Below, one piece after another: positions 22,220 through 32,820 of a DNA stretch of 64,000 bases; position 1 is the first letter of the stretch, and every line of letters starts with the position of its first letter. The position numbers and the translations under genes are program-made. The stretch is from Nothophaeocryptopus gaeumannii (Eukaryota > Ascomycota > Dothideomycetes > Mycosphaerellales > Mycosphaerellaceae): contig JASISA010000041.1 in NCBI GenBank assembly GCA_031771865.1, positions 620,001 through 684,000 on the forward strand. Reading direction: 5' to 3'. A model generated the notes under the pieces. It had not been told where the DNA came from and ran no database searches. It saw only the letters and a list, made by a program, of their open reading frames with translations.

Positions 22220-22577
22220 GACAGCCTGGCAGGGTTGGTCGCCAGAATAATGAATATATCAGCCTCAGGAGGCCGAATCGAAGAAAGAGCAGACGTCTTG
22301 GAGTCACCAAGAGCATGAACGAGGCGTGATGCAGCAGAAACATGAATGGCATCCATTGTCCAGATTGTTGGAAGCGTCGTCACGCAACCTCGCTGCAGGT
22401 GCGAGCAAAGATAGCATTGCTCTTGCCCAGCAGTGAGCAAAGGGATCGATTGCGTTACCAGATCGCAAAAGCAGGTACTCAACAAAGCACGAGCCTTGCT
22501 TTTCTCAGCCGGGCGTATATCATGGCCACGGAAAGGTCGTCCATCAATTTGGTGTGGCTGGCATACCGCTTGCAACC

Positions 22578-23407
22578 ATGGTAACCTGCAACAATGACGA
22601 CCAACCGGCTGGAACACATGTTTGGCCTCAAGATGGCAGCGAGATATTCATACAAGTTTGCGAGATCCCTTGTCAGCTTTGCTCGCGTCAGCGTCGTAAT
22701 GCCAGACAGCTGCGAGAACATGTCGAACGGGTTCACAAAGCTCAAGTCTATCGGTCTCAGAGACGAACGAGGCAAAGGTTGGCCGCCATCCATCAGCAGG
22801 CTACGACTACGACTGTGGATAGAAGCACCGCGAGCTCTGCACCTACTCCACTCGTTCCGTCTACAGGTGGTCGGGCGTCTGGAGACTAATTCAACTTCCA
22901 CAGGCGGGAAGCGCAACGAGTACCGAAGCGGACTTTGATGACACCGACATACCGATGAAGACCAACTATCACGGGGAGCTATTATGTGACAAGCTTCTGA
23001 AACAGCCAGATTTCACGAACGACTTTGAACAGCAGCTCTTCATTGCCCTTGACAACGCAACCAACTTCCATGCGTACGTCGAGCAGCTCCCTGACGGCGA
23101 CATCGACACAGCTCTGGAATTTACTGTGTTCACCTACGTAAGGGAAGGTGTCAGGCTACGCAAGGCAATTGAAGAGGCCAATGTGAAACGAGAGGACGTG
23201 TTGCCCTACCGAGAAGGGCTCTATATTACATCGGCCCAAGAGCTGGCGATAGTGGATGGACGGGCGGGGCTTAGCAAGGTCTCTAAGCATATCCAAGAGG
23301 CTCGGGAAGATCGGATCACTCTTGAGCAGCTGATGGAGGTGACTGAAGACGGCGAAGCACAAGACCTGGCAACGGAGGCTGAAGACAATGGGCAAACATC
23401 GCATTAG
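22578..23407 (+). CDS. Hypothetical protein with a C2H2-like segment
   Basis: Proposed model: join(22578..22853,22904..23407), 259 aa. Exon 1 contains CQLCSRQRRNARQLREHVERVH (C-x2-C-x12-H-x4-H split here only for description), resembling a degenerate C2H2 finger. Exon 2 encodes an acidic linker (EADFDDTDIP) and a mostly helical region with DFTNDFEQQLFIALDNATNF and LEFTVFTYVREGVRLRKAIE. The 50-bp intron has a good CTAAT branch and CACAG acceptor but a weak GTTCCG donor; it is the only choice that keeps both frames. The second part alone could start at 22955. I do not recognise the family. It may be a lineage-specific nuclear protein. Confidence 0.45.
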
Positions 23408-23882
23408 GCATAAGGCAGGCTTTTGATATCACTTGCGAGAACGGGGCCAGCGGCACAGTGACCGGGACAAAGCCTTGGGTGTAATAGCGACGAATAAGTA
23501 AGACTACGGCACACATGAAGCATCGCAACCCCCCGAGCGTTTCCTGCAACATGACCTTCCTTTCCGGTACGATGTGCGAGAATAATTGCATAGAGCGCTC
23601 AACTGATAACGAGAGAAGTATAGAATGAAGTGCAGAAATGTCGAAATGAAAGGTGGTCCAAATGCGAGTCTCTCGAGTCATCTCTACCCTCCATGCTTCC
23701 ATCGTTGCGCCGGCCTCATCGACGAATTGAAGCTAAGTTTGCCCAAATAGAAATCTCGAACGGATTACAGTCAAGTCTTGTACCTCCTGACCTTTGATCC
23801 AGCGAAGAACTGGATACTACAAAACGGCCCAAGCTCATGTACAAGCCCATTCATTCGCCCACTCAACGTCAGTCAATTCAAG
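23408..23882. other. Intergenic region
   Basis: I see no supportable feature between the two hypothetical genes. Confidence 0.3.
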
Positions 23883-24334
23883 ATGAGCAACCCAACAAAC
23901 AACGCATTTCGCACTACAGACCAGGAGGCCCTGGACATGCCCACCTACACCAACACCTTTGAAGAACAAATCTGGAATGTTCATTACCACGATTCGAACC
24001 TCCCGTCTGAGTTCAGACCAGATCCAACGAAGAGGTTGATGACATATTCGCCATCGCCATAGTGACACTCCACAAGGAGGAGATAAAATTAGCTGAGACG
24101 GCGGATGAAGTGCATGAATCTGGCTTGACACCTGAGCGAACTCTTCCAGTGAGAGAGACAGTTGATGTGATGACTATGAAGGAGGTTGGGAAGGCTCCTA
24201 TGGAGAAGAAGCGTGAACATCTGGTTGAGATTGGAAAGAAGGTCAGGAGATCGAGAAAGGGCCATGAGATCATTGAGAAGGCGCTTCAGAAGCATTTGGA
24301 TTCGGGTGGTGATACGAATGGGACGGAGTCGTAA
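23883..24334 (+). CDS. Small hypothetical locus with one frame change
   Basis: An ATG at 23883 opens 59 codons (MSNPTNNAFRTTDQEALDMP onward) closed by TAG at 24060. A second frame, overlapping from about 24,015, continues in natural-looking coding style (NEEVDDIFAIAIVTLHKEEI) to TAA at 24334. It is rich in Lys/Glu helices (KKREHLVEIGKKVRRSRKGH). The two would join through a 38-bp intron starting at GTTCAT (23978) and ending TTCAG. That donor is poor and the intron unusually short. Alternatives are a frameshift mutation or two unrelated small ORFs. The family is unknown. Confidence 0.3.
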
Positions 24335-24865
24335 GATGTGAGTGTTTTTCCCTGGCATATCGACTGTCCGCTCGTGTTGTGGAAAGGCATCAGGCTAGAC
24401 TAAGCGGGATCTCATTAGCTCGGTACTAGAAATCAGCACTGAAGACGGAGATTTCTTGCCATTTGATGTTGACTTGACGCAGGTGGAGGTGATCACTCAA
24501 AGTTCTGTGTGGAACATACCTTGAAAGCCATGTGCTCATCCACTCCTTTCGTACCGCTCGCGAGAACGCCAGCAGAGATGCAGCGATTGAGACAGTAAAG
24601 ACATATACCGGCTCAGCGTCTCGGAGTGGACTACCTTTTGGTACGGTTTGCGAGGATATCAGCACGGAGAGGTCGACTAATACCGAGAGATGGAGAGAAA
24701 GGTGCAGTAATCCGAAATGGGAGATAGCGCAGATTCGTCCCTCTCGTTTTAGTCTCGGTTCACCATGCTTCCAAACACACACTCGCTCATCCCGGCCGAT
24801 CGAAGATGCTCGAGATACCATACTTTTCATTCCACGCCCTTCAAATCTTGCTTTGCCATCTATGC
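24335..24865. other. Intergenic region (convergent 3' ends)
   Basis: This lies between the small hypothetical locus and the 3' end of the twinfilin gene. I see no further feature. Confidence 0.35.
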
Positions 24866-25926
24866 TCACCGCCGTCCCGGCCTCTTTGGCCTCGCAAAAC
24901 CCGTCTTTGCAGCCGGCGTCTCAGTCCCACTCTGCTCAGCGCTCTCCCCAACACCGATCACATCTGCCGTGATCTCATCCGGCTCTGTCGCCTCCAAACT
25001 CTTCGTCACAGAGATCCCAGCATCCCGTTCCGCCACAGTCCTCACCCAACTCTTCCCGGTACTGTATACCATCCTCTCCTTAATCTTACTACTCGTCGGA
25101 CAAGTATATATGAACAGAATATTCGGTTGTCCCTCCCCATTTCCTCCTGTCGGATTCGAGTAGAACGTATATCGCGGCTCGTTCTTCGCGATGTATGCCG
25201 CCACATCCCCCGGTTGTACGTTGTCGTTCGAAGAGTCCAACGTCAACGTCTCGTCTGGAAGGATATATTTTAGTTGGACGAGTGTTCCTTTACACCCTTC
25301 CTCTTTCAAACTCCCTAGTGCCTCTAAAACGCCTTCTCCTGTGGGTACGTCAATTTTGGAACTCACGTGTCCTCTTCGAGCTCCTGTCCCTCCGCCCTCT
25401 CGCGCTTCTGCCTCTTTCACGCCTGCCAAGCCGGCCTCTTCTTCCGTCAATGGAGCAGAGAGTTTGCCATGTGCTTCATGTTTCGCCCAGCCGGCAGGTG
25501 TGAGCTCACTGGCCTCGGTCGCAAAGAGTGTTTCGCGGAATCTTTCGATTCCTAGTTCGCGGACAAGAGTCAATCGGGTCGAGGCGAAAAGCATCTTCGA
25601 TCGCACAGGTGCCGAATTGGGGACGTATGTGACTGCGACGTAGCCATCTGGTGCTGAAGGGTCGATTTTGAGGAGGATGTAAGAGGCCGCATTGGGGGAC
25701 AAATGGTTTGATAGTTGGCCAAGGTCGGACTTGAAGTCAGATTGGAGGGGAATGGTGGTTTTGGGCACGAGCGATTCATTCTGGATGTCGGCTAGGAGGG
25801 CTCGGTCGGTGGAGGAGGAGACGAAGGCGTTGAAGGCATCGTGCAGCTCTTTCGAGGCTGCAAGAGCTTAGTATATTGCTATGGATTTGTTTGGATGTGT
25901 GGCATACCTGATATTCCGGACTGCAT
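24866..25926 (-). CDS. TWF1: Twinfilin, actin-monomer-binding protein
   Basis: Model: complement(join(24866..25857,25908..25926)), 336 aa, with a 50-bp intron after only 19 coding bases (donor GTATGC, branch CTAAG, acceptor TTGCAG). Twinfilins carry two ADF-homology domains that bind G-actin and filament ends at cortical actin sites. The first spans roughly residues 3-140 (SGISASKELHDAFNAFVSSS, then SKMLFASTRLTLVRELG). The second spans roughly 170-310 (EALGSLKEEGCKGTLVQLKY, NILFIYTCPTSSKIKERMVY, STGKSWVRTV). A basic tail (RPKRPGRR) follows, as in known twinfilins where it binds capping protein or lipids. The spliced start restores the usual MQSGI-type N-terminus. The first exon is easy to miss. 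Confidence 0.92.
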
Positions 25927-26445
25927 GGTTATTGGATTAGCACATGTGTTTGTTGACTGGAGCGCACAAGGCTGACGTCGGATGTTCGACGGCCAAGCTT
26001 TCGGGACGTCGGAAGGCAAGTGGATCTTCGGATGGTAGGGATGTCATTGCCTGAGACTTCAGCCTCTTTCCTTTCCATCTGCAACGACGTCGACATCGAC
26101 CACGAATGCCTTGAAAGCATTTGATTCCTTGAAAGCATTGCCCGCGGCGGCTCTAACTGTTCACTCGTACTCAATGAGACCAGTACCGCGTTGGCTGAGC
26201 AAGCAATGTATGAAGATGTACCGGACCGCGTACCTGCAGTAGGTCTACAGAAGCTTCCGAGGCCCACCTCACCTCTTCCCTGCTCCTCCACTACGAGCTC
26301 TATCCTCTTCCGATGCATAGGCTTACTGTACGGATTTTAACTACCGTTTTGTCTCTCATATATTGCTCACATATATATCGTCATCTCAAGGCTAGCGACG
26401 AGCCCTCTCACTCCACCTGTTCATTACATTAAAGCTTACCAGACC
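25927..26445. promoter_or_regulatory. Divergent promoter region of twinfilin and the muconate cyclase-like gene
   Basis: This 519-bp region is shared by two head-to-head genes. An ATATATAT run at about 26,371-26,378, 68 bp before the plus-strand ATG, may act as its TATA element. No gene lies within. Confidence 0.4.
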
Positions 26446-27594
26446 ATGGACTTCATAGTTGGGACATTCAACCATCCATCCCTCTACCTCCTCCAATTCG
26501 ATCACTCAGACAGATCTCTCACCATCGTGAAGGAACATCCAGCCATCGGCGGCCACTCCTGGCTCTCCCTCTCTAAGGACAAGACAAACCTCTACTGCAC
26601 AGCCTGGACGAAACCAACCCCCTCCTGCGCCGCTTACACGATCCGCTCCCATGGTCGAGACATTCAATTCATCAACGCCAAGCCGGTCAAAGCTATCCCA
26701 GGATATGTCTGCAACAACTCCACTCATGTCTTCAGTGTTTCCGGACCTACTGGCGAAGTCTTCCGGCGAGAAGCAGATGGTGCTCTTGGTGAGCTCGTGC
26801 AGGAACTCGACTTCGTTACAGCCCAAGGATCAAATCAGTCTGAAGCTCGAGGGAAAGTCGCACATGGAGACTTTGGCGGTCTGAGACACGGTGCTCACAG
26901 CATCGACCTGTCGCCTGACGGAAAGGCACTGTACATAGCTGACATTGGAAGAAATTGTATCTGGACATACAAAGTCCTACACGAAAAGGGAGGGACAAAT
27001 GATCCGGTTCTGAAGCTTGAAACGAAGCATATAAGCCCGAGAGAGCATGACGGGCCACGCCACACCTGGCCGCATCCCAACGGAAGGATCCTCTACAGCT
27101 TGCAAGAGCACAGCAGTATGGTGGATGTCTTCGAAGTCGCCGAAGATGGCGTGACTCTGAAGCACATTCAAGGTGCTCCTGTCCTCCCCAAAGACAAGGA
27201 GTGTAAGAACTACTGGGCCGACGAAGTCCGCTACTCCACAGGTCCAGATTCCACGAAACCAAGATACCTATACGCCTCAAATCGCGGATTGGAGAAGGAG
27301 ACGATGGGATATGTGGCAGCATATGGCCTCAAAGAAGATGGAACATTGGAGAACGAGGAGCCACTTCACATTTGGGAGACGCCGACGAGCGGCGGCATCG
27401 CGAATGCTATTGAGCCTGCGCCTTGGAAACCGGAGCATGGGGATGTGGAATATCTCGCGATCTGCGATAGTGAAGAAGGTTGGGTGTTCATTTTGAGTTT
27501 TGATGGAATGAAGATTGAAGAAGTGGCAAGAGTGAACCTGGGAAAGGCGGAAGAGGGCGAAGTCATAAAAGCTGCAACGCCGGTTTGGCTATAA
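26446..27594 (+). CDS. Carboxy-cis,cis-muconate cyclase-like beta-propeller lactonase
   Basis: A single exon of 382 aa, the usual length. The family (PF10282) includes the Neurospora 3-carboxy-cis,cis-muconate lactonizing enzyme, a seven-bladed propeller acting in the protocatechuate branch of the beta-ketoadipate pathway. Repeated blade motifs are visible: VGTFNHPSLYLLQFD at the N-terminus, GAHSIDLSPDGKALYIADIG, GPRHTWPHPNGRILYSLQEH and RYLYASNRG. The conserved His and Arg of the active-site region (RHG and GPRHTW) are present. It could equally be a paralogue acting on another lactone, as fungi carry several. There is no signal peptide, so cytosol is likely. It is divergent from twinfilin, with no pathway partner adjacent. 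Confidence 0.8.
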   Translation: MDFIVGTFNHPSLYLLQFDHSDRSLTIVKEHPAIGGHSWLSLSKDKTNLYCTAWTKPTPSCAAYTIRSHGRDIQFINAKPVKAIPGYVCNNSTHVFSVSGPTGEVFRREADGALGELVQELDFVTAQGSNQSEARGKVAHGDFGGLRHGAHSIDLSPDGKALYIADIGRNCIWTYKVLHEKGGTNDPVLKLETKHISPREHDGPRHTWPHPNGRILYSLQEHSSMVDVFEVAEDGVTLKHIQGAPVLPKDKECKNYWADEVRYSTGPDSTKPRYLYASNRGLEKETMGYVAAYGLKEDGTLENEEPLHIWETPTSGGIANAIEPAPWKPEHGDVEYLAICDSEEGWVFILSFDGMKIEEVARVNLGKAEEGEVIKAATPVWL

Positions 27595-27926
27595 GTTTGC
27601 CCTTCAGTCCTTGTACTTTATTTCAACAAGAAAATTGTTCCTACAAGCGAGCGAGAAATATGTGCAAACCTCCAGCAAAGACTCTTGCAGCGCTGGAGCA
27701 AAAGGTTCACCACTACTCATGTCTTTTGCAAGAGTAATGACTACATCTTTATCTATAATTCGATTCCGGAATTGCGTTTGACACCACCAGGGAATCGAAT
27801 ACAAGGTACTGCAGTGACGAAGATTAAGCCTTCTCAGCAAGAATACGATCAGCAGAAACCAATCACCAACTCGAGCAAATATGATCAACCGTCACTTCTA
27901 ACCAATAGCACTTTCGCAGACACACG
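27595..27926. other. Intergenic region
   Basis: This lies between the muconate cyclase-like gene and the second 43-aa microprotein gene. I see no feature apart from presumed UTR and promoter sequence. Confidence 0.35.
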
Positions 27927-28120
27927 ATGTCTTCAGCATACGCCAAGTTCTGCTGCATCTACACTCCTACGCACGGCTGCGACAACTGGGTCTGGCAAAA
28001 CGGCGCAGCTTGTGGCGCATGCATTGTAAGTGACCATGCACAGAAGCATCCTCGAGGAATCGTGCAGAAATTGATGTTTGTTTGTAGGCAAAAGGAAGAA
28101 GTCCAGACCGTGGACGCTGA
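27927..28120 (+). CDS. 43-aa four-cysteine microprotein, copy 2 (two exons)
   Basis: Model: join(27927..28025,28088..28120), 43 aa, with a 62-bp phase-0 intron (donor GTAAGT, acceptor TTTGTAG). Exon 1 encodes 33 residues with core NWVWQNGAACGACI. Exon 2 encodes AKGRSPDRGR. Cysteines 10, 18, 29 and 32 match the paralogue at 7982-8173, with one extra Cys at 9. The start is MSSAY here and MSGAY in copy 1. Conservation of the tryptophan pair, cysteines, exon boundary and C-terminal basic decapeptide, while other residues differ, suggests selection on protein sequence. There is no signal peptide, no membrane segment and no known family that I can name. Confidence 0.75.
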
Positions 28121-28418
28121 AGTATCTCCGAGAGTAATGTGGAGGGCAGTGTACGGAATCTGTATTACATGGCGTGGACGGCTGTAAGTCTGTCGAGAGC
28201 GGCCTGAGAGTGGAAGGGTTCTGAGATGCGCGAGTTTCACGTAGTGGAAGTAATAGCTTCTTCAAAACAATGTCCTCTGTCATTTGACTGTTTCACTTGG
28301 AGCTAGCCCGGCATCAAGCCATCTCACCGCTCAGTATTAGACGCTCACATTTGCGTTGTCAGTATGCTGATGCTGAAGCCCGTCTGTAGCAGCTCTCAAC
28401 CCCGAAAGCTCCGTGAGA
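28121..28418. other. Intergenic region
   Basis: Convergent 3' flanks of the microprotein and MYND genes. No other feature is seen. Confidence 0.35.
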
Positions 28419-28997
28419 TCACGTAAAACGCATGCCGCCGCTCATGTCGTACTTGTTCCTCCACTTGCCAGGGTTGTCCTTCGTCATCTCCTTCGTGGCC
28501 TCTGGAGTGCGGCAGACAGACTTGTGGCGGCTCCAGTCCTCCTTCTGACAGAGCTTGTTGCAGTACACCTGATCGTTACAACTCGAACAGATGAGCTTCG
28601 CATCCTCTTTCTCACAGTGGCCGCAGACAGAGTCTTTGTACTTCATATCCGCCTTGGTGCATGGACCGACGAGGCCTGCGATCTTGTAGCTACCAGGGCG
28701 TGCGTTGGCACTCTCGGGACGACCACCGTACAAGCGGACCCAGCACGGAGTAGCCTGTGGTGATGGTACACCCGTTGCGACTTGGAGAAGGTAAGCTTGA
28801 GACTTCGTGTCCGAGTTGAAAGGGTACGCTGTGCCAGGCTGGAAGCTCCGAGGGCCCGTCAACGCCTGCTCGAGCTGCTGCAAAGCGTGGTCGGAGATTG
28901 GCGCCGTCTGACAGATGCCGAGAGCGAACTTGTTGTATGTGTTGAAGAACATGTGGTAGCCCTTAAGACCGAGGTAGGTGTTGCAGCGGACGCTCAT
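28419..28997 (-). CDS. MYND zinc-finger protein
   Basis: A single exon of 192 aa. The MYND finger lies near residues 124-161: CGHCEKEDAKLICSSC followed by VYCNKLCQKEDWSRHKSVC, giving the complete C4-C2HC zinc-ligand set. MYND domains bind proline-rich partners and are common in fungal regulators. The N-terminal region (LGLKGYHMFFNTYNKFALGI) is hydrophobic with helical character, and I know no name for it. The ATG overlaps the stop of a small upstream ORF by four bases (ATGA), suggesting either reinitiation or an unrecognised 5' exon fusion. Function is unknown. It is probably nuclear or cytoplasmic. Confidence 0.75.
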   Translation of the reverse strand: MSVRCNTYLGLKGYHMFFNTYNKFALGICQTAPISDHALQQLEQALTGPRSFQPGTAYPFNSDTKSQAYLLQVATGVPSPQATPCWVRLYGGRPESANARPGSYKIAGLVGPCTKADMKYKDSVCGHCEKEDAKLICSSCNDQVYCNKLCQKEDWSRHKSVCRTPEATKEMTKDNPGKWRNKYDMSGGMRFT

Positions 28998-29149
28998 GGC
29001 GCACGCGGGTTGGTGATGGAAGCGTTCGCATCGTCCTGCAGCTTCTCGATACCAGCCTCGACATTGAACTTCTCTACGAGGCTGAGGTCATTGGTGTTCT
29101 CGAAGAGCCTGTCCCCCCAGAGCTCACTGACACCCGCTGGCGGCTCCAT
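28994..29149 (-). CDS. 51-aa ORF overlapping the MYND gene start
   Basis: It starts at ATG 29149 and ends at TGA 28994-28996, overlapping the MYND ATG as ATGA. The sequence (SELWGDRLFENTNDLSLVEK, then FNVEAGIEKLQDDANASI) looks like genuine protein. It resembles the N-terminal opening of an uncharacterised fungal family with LWG and VEAG motifs. It could be a uORF-like regulator, a truncated gene, or the N-terminus of a protein fused to the MYND frame by a one-base slip. The junction differs from the MYND frame by one base. Confidence 0.35.
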   Translation of the reverse strand: MEPPAGVSELWGDRLFENTNDLSLVEKFNVEAGIEKLQDDANASITNPRAP

Positions 29150-29485
29150 GATGACGGCGGGGCGATGCGATTTCTGGCTTCGGTCAGTGGGGCCCGCAAC
29201 GGTACACTGGTGGCGCTTCCTAGTGCGCAGTGATCGGTCGCGGAGCGGAGAGGGGTGGGAGGTGTCGGTGACAGCGAAGTGAAGGAGAGGAGGTTGCTTT
29301 AAGCTTGATCGAAAGCCCATGAAATCACGGTGCCCGTGCGCGTATGCCTTCGCTTGCTCCCGCAACGCGTCTTGACAAGTTAGGAAGGAACCTCCAAAAT
29401 CGACACGTGCCTGTCGCCAGTGCATGAAGTGCAGGCGCCGTCTTCTCGGAAGGCGGAACAGAAGGCCAAGTCAATACTGTGTCGC
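29150..29485. other. Intergenic region
   Basis: Upstream of the MYND locus and downstream of the transporter. I see no distinct feature. Confidence 0.3.
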
Positions 29486-31165
29486 TTACAGCGTGTACCT
29501 GAAGCCCACCAGTCCCTCAATCGGCTTGCCGCCAGCTTCAGCCCTCTTGTTCGCGGCAATGAACTTCCAGTCGAGAAACAATGTCACGAAGATGATCCCA
29601 ACGGAGCAAGCAATAGCGACGCCCATTCCAGGATAGAAGTGCGGGCTATCCTCAGGCCTGTAAGCCAACGATCCAGCGACACCGCCAATCGCGCCACCTC
29701 CAATAGTAGCAGCCGAGAGGAAAGCTCGCTTCCATTGACCACGAATGTTGTTGGCCTGCCATGTCAGAACGCAAGGAATGTTGGCCATTCCAGGCAATGC
29801 AGCGAGAAAGATCCCAAAGTACCTCGCTCCCACATTCTCAACGAAACCGACAAGAGCCAGTCCGACAATCACCACCGCATTATTGACCAGGATGAACGGC
29901 GATCGGATTCTCCATTTGTCGGCGTAGTACGCTATGGCCCACGTTGAGATCGAGGCCACGACATAAGGAGGTGAGATGAGGATCTGTGCTTTTCCAACGC
30001 TGAAGCCCATGCCTTCAGTCAGGATGAAAGGGAGAGCAAAGCCGATACCATAGCCTTGAATATTCGTGAACAAGTAGATGAGAGCAAAGCCCCAGACTTT
30101 GGCATCGAAGGCGTACTGCATATACTCCCTGATGTGGAATCTACAGTAATATATCAGCGATAGAGTCACGCCATGGCGGCGTTGACCTTACGTTGTAGGC
30201 ATGACATCAGCCCTGTCCTTCTCAATGCGATCCACAGCCCATGTAGCCTCTTCTGGTGTCAGAAAGTGCAGGAACTTCCTCGCAGTTCCATCAACGAGCT
30301 TTTCTGGGAAATCGACAATCAGGAAGCAGGCAACAAGGCTAATCGCGCACGAAATAGCCCCAAATAGAATGAAGATCCAACGCCAGCCAGCGATCCCAGA
30401 AGAATAGTGTTTGCCTTGATCGACGTGATCGGTCTCGAAGGCCGTGGGAATGATGAGTGAGGCCCACCATTGGGGACCATGCCCCAGACCATCCATGTGA
30501 GAGATGCCATAAGCCAGAATGCCTGTGAAAGCGGACGGTACGAGGCCCAGCAGGAAGAAGAGAGCGTTCCTTTTCTGCAGATCGAACCGCGGATACCAAC
30601 AGCTCAGTAGGTACGTGCATCCTGGAAAGAAGCCCGCTTCCGCAAATCCTAGGACGACTCGCAACGCCACCAGATCTGTCCAAACCCTCACGAAGCCGCA
30701 GCAAATGGTTGTCAGCCCCCACAGCAAAGTGGTGGCAGTGAGGAAGGTCCTTGGCCCAATCTTGCGCATCAAGACCGTAGCTGGAAGTTGAAATACGACG
30801 TAAGGCGCGAACAACACAGCGTTGATGGTGTTGTATCTCGATCCAGTCAATTCCAGATCCTTTCCCATGCCAGTGATGAAGGCTATGCCAGTATTGACTC
30901 TGTCCATCAGGCTCACGGCGTACATCACTCCAAGTAGAACCACCACCCGGCAGTCAATCCGGCGAATGATGCGCTTCTGCTGCTTCTCTGTGAACAGCTG
31001 AGCCGGTGATGTACTGTCGCTATTGCCTGACTCTTTCGTCGTCGTAGTCTTGATTTCTTCCAATTTCTTTGTCTCCTTCGTAACGCTCTTGGAAGACGAC
31101 ATATTGTGAGAGTAGAAGTCGTGCGCTGCAGGTAGATTGGTGAAGGTAAAAGCTAGTGAAGACAT
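29486..31165 (-). CDS. MFS transporter, Dal5/allantoate permease (anion:cation symporter) family
   Basis: Model: complement(join(29486..30140,30192..31165)), 542 aa, with a 51-bp intron (donor GTAAGG, acceptor TGTAG, phase 2). Plasma-membrane symporters of this family import allantoate, nicotinate, pantothenate, biotin precursors or similar anions. There are about twelve hydrophobic segments. Family marks are SLMDRVNTGIAFITGMGKDL after helix 1, LRVVLGFAEAGFFPGCTYLL, and the central cytoplasmic loop where the intron falls, followed by VWGFALIYLFTNIQGYGIGF. The N-terminal tail is Ser/Thr/Lys-rich. An in-frame ATG at 31102 would give 521 aa and is about as plausible as 31165. The substrate cannot be assigned. 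Confidence 0.85.
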
Positions 31166-32820
31166 TGCGTTTGATCCAGACGGGCAGTGATCTGGATATC
31201 AGAAGCGGGTTTCGTGAAGCATAGCTGTAGCTGCAGTTTACAAGCTGTGTCCTTGTGTTAAGCCGAGATGCAAAACGAAGGTTATGCGGAACCGGCGTGT
31301 CCTTTCGCTCAAGACGCCATTACTGGGAAGGAGTAAATCTCGACAGATGCCATCACGTTTCGGCCGCACGACAAGCTTCTTGGAAGCATGGTTTCCCATT
31401 AGGAGGCCTATTTGGCAGGGTGTGCACTGCGATCTCCATGTTCGGAGTGATCGGATGCTGGGAGGCTCTTTGGAGTAGCCACAATGTTGATGCCATGGTC
31501 AAGGATGATCGATGCGTTTCATGCGGTGGTCGATTATCTTTCGAAGCGGTGGGCCTCTTCGAGACCTCGACAGTCCCCCATATGAAGCCTGCTGAAGCCG
31601 GTGCGGAGGTCGAAGTGGTAGGAAGGAGTCCGTGCAATTAAGCTACCTGGTCAAGGTCGACTTCAAGGTTCGAGCCGAGCACAAACGTATCCTTCCTGAA
31701 ACACTTGACAGGCTAGATGAGAGCGGGATTCTTCGGACGATGTTGTTTTGAAGGGTTTGTGATAAGCTGACTGGTAGCGCAGGTCACTCCCGCTGACTAT
31801 TCCCTGAGAAACCGAAAGAAACTGACGCAAGTCGGTAGAATTATCGGGCCGAAGATCTCGAATGATGGCAGTCTAGATCAGCGCGAGAAGCTGCTCACTT
31901 GCAAGGACGCAGAGCAGCCCAGATGTCCGCGAGTGGCGTGGTGTTGGCTTCGTAATCCTGCGGAAGAGGCCTATGTTCTTGAAGAGGCACTGAGACACTC
32001 AGTCTTTCGAGGAGATGTCATGACAGCCGCCGCATGTTCAGGCTGTGTATCGATGAAAACGGCCGCTCGGACGATGTTTCGGGTTGTTGCGTGAGGAGCT
32101 CAGAGGCTGCCCAAACGACTCAGGGTCCAAAAGCAAGCGCGCACATCTTCTCCTGCCTGTCTCCTTCAATCTTATCACATCCCCGACAATGAAGTTTCCG
32201 CCGTCCACGCCGTCGCGCCGCTTACAAGAGCCCGTGCAGCCCATGATTCGTCGACTCGCGACTCATGTTCCGGGCGTCCAAGACCAAGCATGATCGGGTC
32301 AGAACATGCAGACATCGCTGATGACCTGGGGAGAGGTCAGGAATGCGCTCGATGAGGAGCTGATATGGATGTCATGTATTGTAATACTATTGGTGCCCAT
32401 GTCTTCAGTTGAGAATGGCACAGTGGCCAAGTTCAGCAAGAGATGTGGTACAGTTGTCGTATGGCTGGAGGGCTGGTGTCAGGCCTGGTATCTCACAGTA
32501 TCTCAGCCAGCTGAGGTTGATTCTGTCGATGCGCGTGGCCGCTCTGGCGCAGACTATCTCGATCTTAAAATCATCTCGAGATCATTGAAGAGGTGACGTA
32601 TCAAAACCGCTCATCCCGCTAACCCAGAGTTGCAGGACGGAGCGAGACACGGACGTTTTGGCGTCCGGACCGCGTCCGAATGATAATTTGTGGAGGGCGG
32701 GGAAGATCTGGACCCCTGTGAGCGCCTTCGCTCCGCATACCGATCTCGTCCAATTTATATATCGACAGCGATTCCGACGATCTTGCTGGGTCACCTACCA
32801 TCAACAGCTCTCTGCAACCA
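31166..32820. other. Long intergenic region
   Basis: This is a gene-poor stretch of 1.65 kb. Frames of 60-130 codons exist but lack motifs, paralogue support or plausible splicing. A TTTATATAT run (about 32,754-32,762) lies some 60 bp before the ATG at 32,821 and is a candidate TATA element. Base composition is like the rest of the gene-rich part, so RIP is not obvious here. Confidence 0.35.

Noticed and set aside
24532..24972. 146-codon plus-strand frame
   Set aside because: Overlaps the twinfilin 3' end in antisense and is Ser/Pro-rich without motifs.
17188..31165. Possible secondary-metabolite or aromatic-catabolism cluster (monooxygenase, NTF2-like, muconate cyclase-like, transporter)
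   Set aside because: The genes are separated by housekeeping genes (SLD5, twinfilin) and pseudogenes, with no backbone synthase and no shared strand or spacing pattern.
31255..31641. 128-codon plus-strand frame upstream of the transporter
   Set aside because: Cys/Gly/Trp-rich without family resemblance, splice support or paralogue; likely the transporter promoter.
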